In this document: one piece after another, positions 63,119 through 64,000 of the stretch
Position numbering within the stretch: position 1 is the first letter of the stretch
Layout of the letters: each line of letters starts with the position of its first letter
Origin: Streptosporangium album
GTDB taxonomy: Bacteria > Actinomycetota > Actinomycetes > Streptosporangiales > Streptosporangiaceae
Direction of reading: 5' to 3'
Assembly (NCBI RefSeq): GCF_014203795.1
Contig: NZ_JACHJU010000001.1
Coordinates: 1,054,001-1,118,000, forward strand
Length of the DNA stretch: 64,000 nucleotides
Notes under the pieces: generated by a model
Database searches by the model: none
Seen by the model: only the letters and a program-made list of their open reading frames with translations
Told to the model about the DNA's origin: nothing
Position numbers and translations under genes: made by a program

Positions 63119-63240
63119 CTACTTCAGAACCCACAGTTCGTACTTGGGCTTGCCATCCCATCCACTCGCGTAATAGCGGCAGTCATAAGAGCCTCTACCC
63201 CCACGGGCGCTCCCTGGTTGTGAACCATCGCCCGCGAGAA
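63119..63240 (-). pseudogene. Possible 3' fragment of an unknown gene
   Basis: A minus-strand frame ends in YDCRYYASGWDGKPKYELWV, which looks like a genuine protein C-terminus. There is no start or ribosome binding site, and its upstream part is overlapped by another gene fragment on the plus strand. Confidence 0.3.
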
Positions 63241-63394
63241 GATTCACGCACGACGGCACGCGGCCCGGGACGCCTTCGACGGCGGGTTCGGCCAGGCCAC
63301 CCTCGTCGCCGCAGGTCTGGCGATCGCCACCGCGGCGCTGACCGCGCTCGCCCTGCGCGAGCCGTACCGAAACACACGGAAGGACGGACAATGA
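63222..63394 (+). pseudogene. C-terminal fragment of an MFS transporter
   Basis: About 55 residues (HAARDAFDGGFGQATLVAAG, LAIATAALTALAL) match the last helix of DHA2-type MFS exporters. The rest of the gene is absent. The stop at 63392-63394 overlaps the start of the hydrolase gene, so translation coupling with the lost gene may once have existed. Confidence 0.6.
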
Positions 63395-64000
63395 TGGCCG
63401 TTGAAACCTTGACGCGCGTGCGCGGCCTACGCCTGGCCTCGGTCGACTTCGGCGGTGAAGGCAGGCCGGTGCTGGCGCTGCACGGCCACTTCGGCCGTGC
63501 CAGGGCGTTCGCGCCGCTGGCCGCCGCCCTCGCACCCGAGTACCGGCTGATCGCGCTGGAGCAGCGCGGTCACGGTCACAGCGACCGTGGGGACGGCGAC
63601 TTCAGCCAGGACGCCTACGTGGCCGACGCCGCGGAGTTCCTGCGCGGGCTCGGCCTCGGCCCGGTGATCGTACTCGGCCACTCGATGGGCGGCGTGACCG
63701 CCTTCCATCTGGCCGCACGGCACCCCGAGCTGGTCCGCGCGCTGGTCGTCGAGGAGGGCGGCGCGCTCAACCGGCAGCCGGAGGTGCCTCACCCGGTGCT
63801 CGACATACGCGACTGGCCGTGCCGGGCGGCCACGCTGGGCGAACTACGCCGCCAGATCGAGGCGCGCGGCATTCCCGACGCGAGCTACTTCCTGGAGAGC
63901 GCCGTGGAACACCCCGACGGCTGGGGGCTCCTGTTCGACTACACCGACATGATGGACTCCCAGCAGGCCCTGGTCGGCGACTGGTGGGCCGACTGGCTCG
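63391..64000 (+). CDS. Alpha/beta hydrolase (3' end outside window)
   Basis: The frame runs to the window edge. LALHGHFGRARAF is the oxyanion strand and GHSMGGV the nucleophile elbow (Ser near residue 100). The Asp and His should lie beyond the edge or near it. ATG at 63391 (or 63394) with GGAAGGAC in front. A cytosolic hydrolase or esterase; the substrate cannot be told. Confidence 0.85.
   Translation, partial: MMAVETLTRVRGLRLASVDFGGEGRPVLALHGHFGRARAFAPLAAALAPEYRLIALEQRGHGHSDRGDGDFSQDAYVADAAEFLRGLGLGPVIVLGHSMGGVTAFHLAARHPELVRALVVEEGGALNRQPEVPHPVLDIRDWPCRAATLGELRRQIEARGIPDASYFLESAVEHPDGWGLLFDYTDMMDSQQALVGDWWADWL

Overview
The window is chromosomal DNA from a high-GC, mycelial-type actinomycete. 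The coding style (GTG starts, stop/start overlaps, strong third-position GC), the two Ser/Thr kinases, the DUF397/XRE-DUF5753 pair, SPW-repeat, DUF2510, DUF4142 and WXG-type proteins point to Actinobacteria. Streptosporangiaceae (Streptosporangium, Nonomuraea, Microbispora and relatives) is my best guess, but it is an inference from gene content alone. There is no CRISPR array, rRNA operon or prophage. Two tRNA genes are present: His (GTG) and Lys (CTT).

Layout. 1-5.9 kb: a multi-TM envelope protein, a phosphotransferase-fold protein, and a MocR regulator divergent from an FMN split-barrel protein, with a perfect 14-bp inverted repeat between them. 5.9-10.2 kb: a receptor-type Ser/Thr kinase followed by a membrane pseudokinase and a DUF2510 protein. 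10.2-14.8 kb: oligoribonuclease, tRNA-His and its terminator, a stand-alone LuxR-type HTH protein, lysine 6-aminotransferase, an HdeD-like protein and an M20 peptidase. 14.8-20.4 kb: a nested mobile element. An IS110-family transposase gene is split after codon 12 by a group II intron. The reverse-transcriptase gene of that intron is itself split inside its YADD active site by a second, complete group II intron. The exons rejoin in frame at both levels.

20.5-33.4 kb is mostly housekeeping and envelope genes: HlyIII, a penicillin-binding protein, a spermidine-synthase-like protein, a WXG-like pair, a sensor kinase, a class-A-beta-lactamase-fold protein, pirin, a SodC-like lipoprotein, a PCD-type dehydratase, a class II aldolase and a DUF4032 protein. 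33.5-35.6 kb holds three Roadblock/LC7 proteins and a DUF4388-like protein, but no partner GTPase. 35.8-36.9 kb holds a secreted beta-barrel protein behind a c-di-AMP (ydaO-type) riboswitch. 37-46 kb mixes intact genes with decayed ones (truncated MTHFR-like protein, frameshifted ABC ATPase).

46.1-54.0 kb is the most interesting protein-coding locus. A DUF4407 membrane protein and a kinase carrying alpha-helical repeats are divergent from a three-gene translationally coupled operon. That operon encodes an unknown 476-aa protein, a P-loop GTPase, and a protein of the GTPase-associated-protein-1 type fused to a membrane-anchored, binding-protein-like ectodomain. This resembles the NTP-dependent conflict/signalling systems known from multicellular bacteria. 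54-64 kb: a GNAT-NTF2 fusion, a TetR regulator, tRNA-Lys, a MoxR/VWA pair, an acyltransferase, a broken TetR gene beside an SDR, the XRE/DUF397 pair, and a stretch of gene fragments ending in an alpha/beta hydrolase cut by the window edge.
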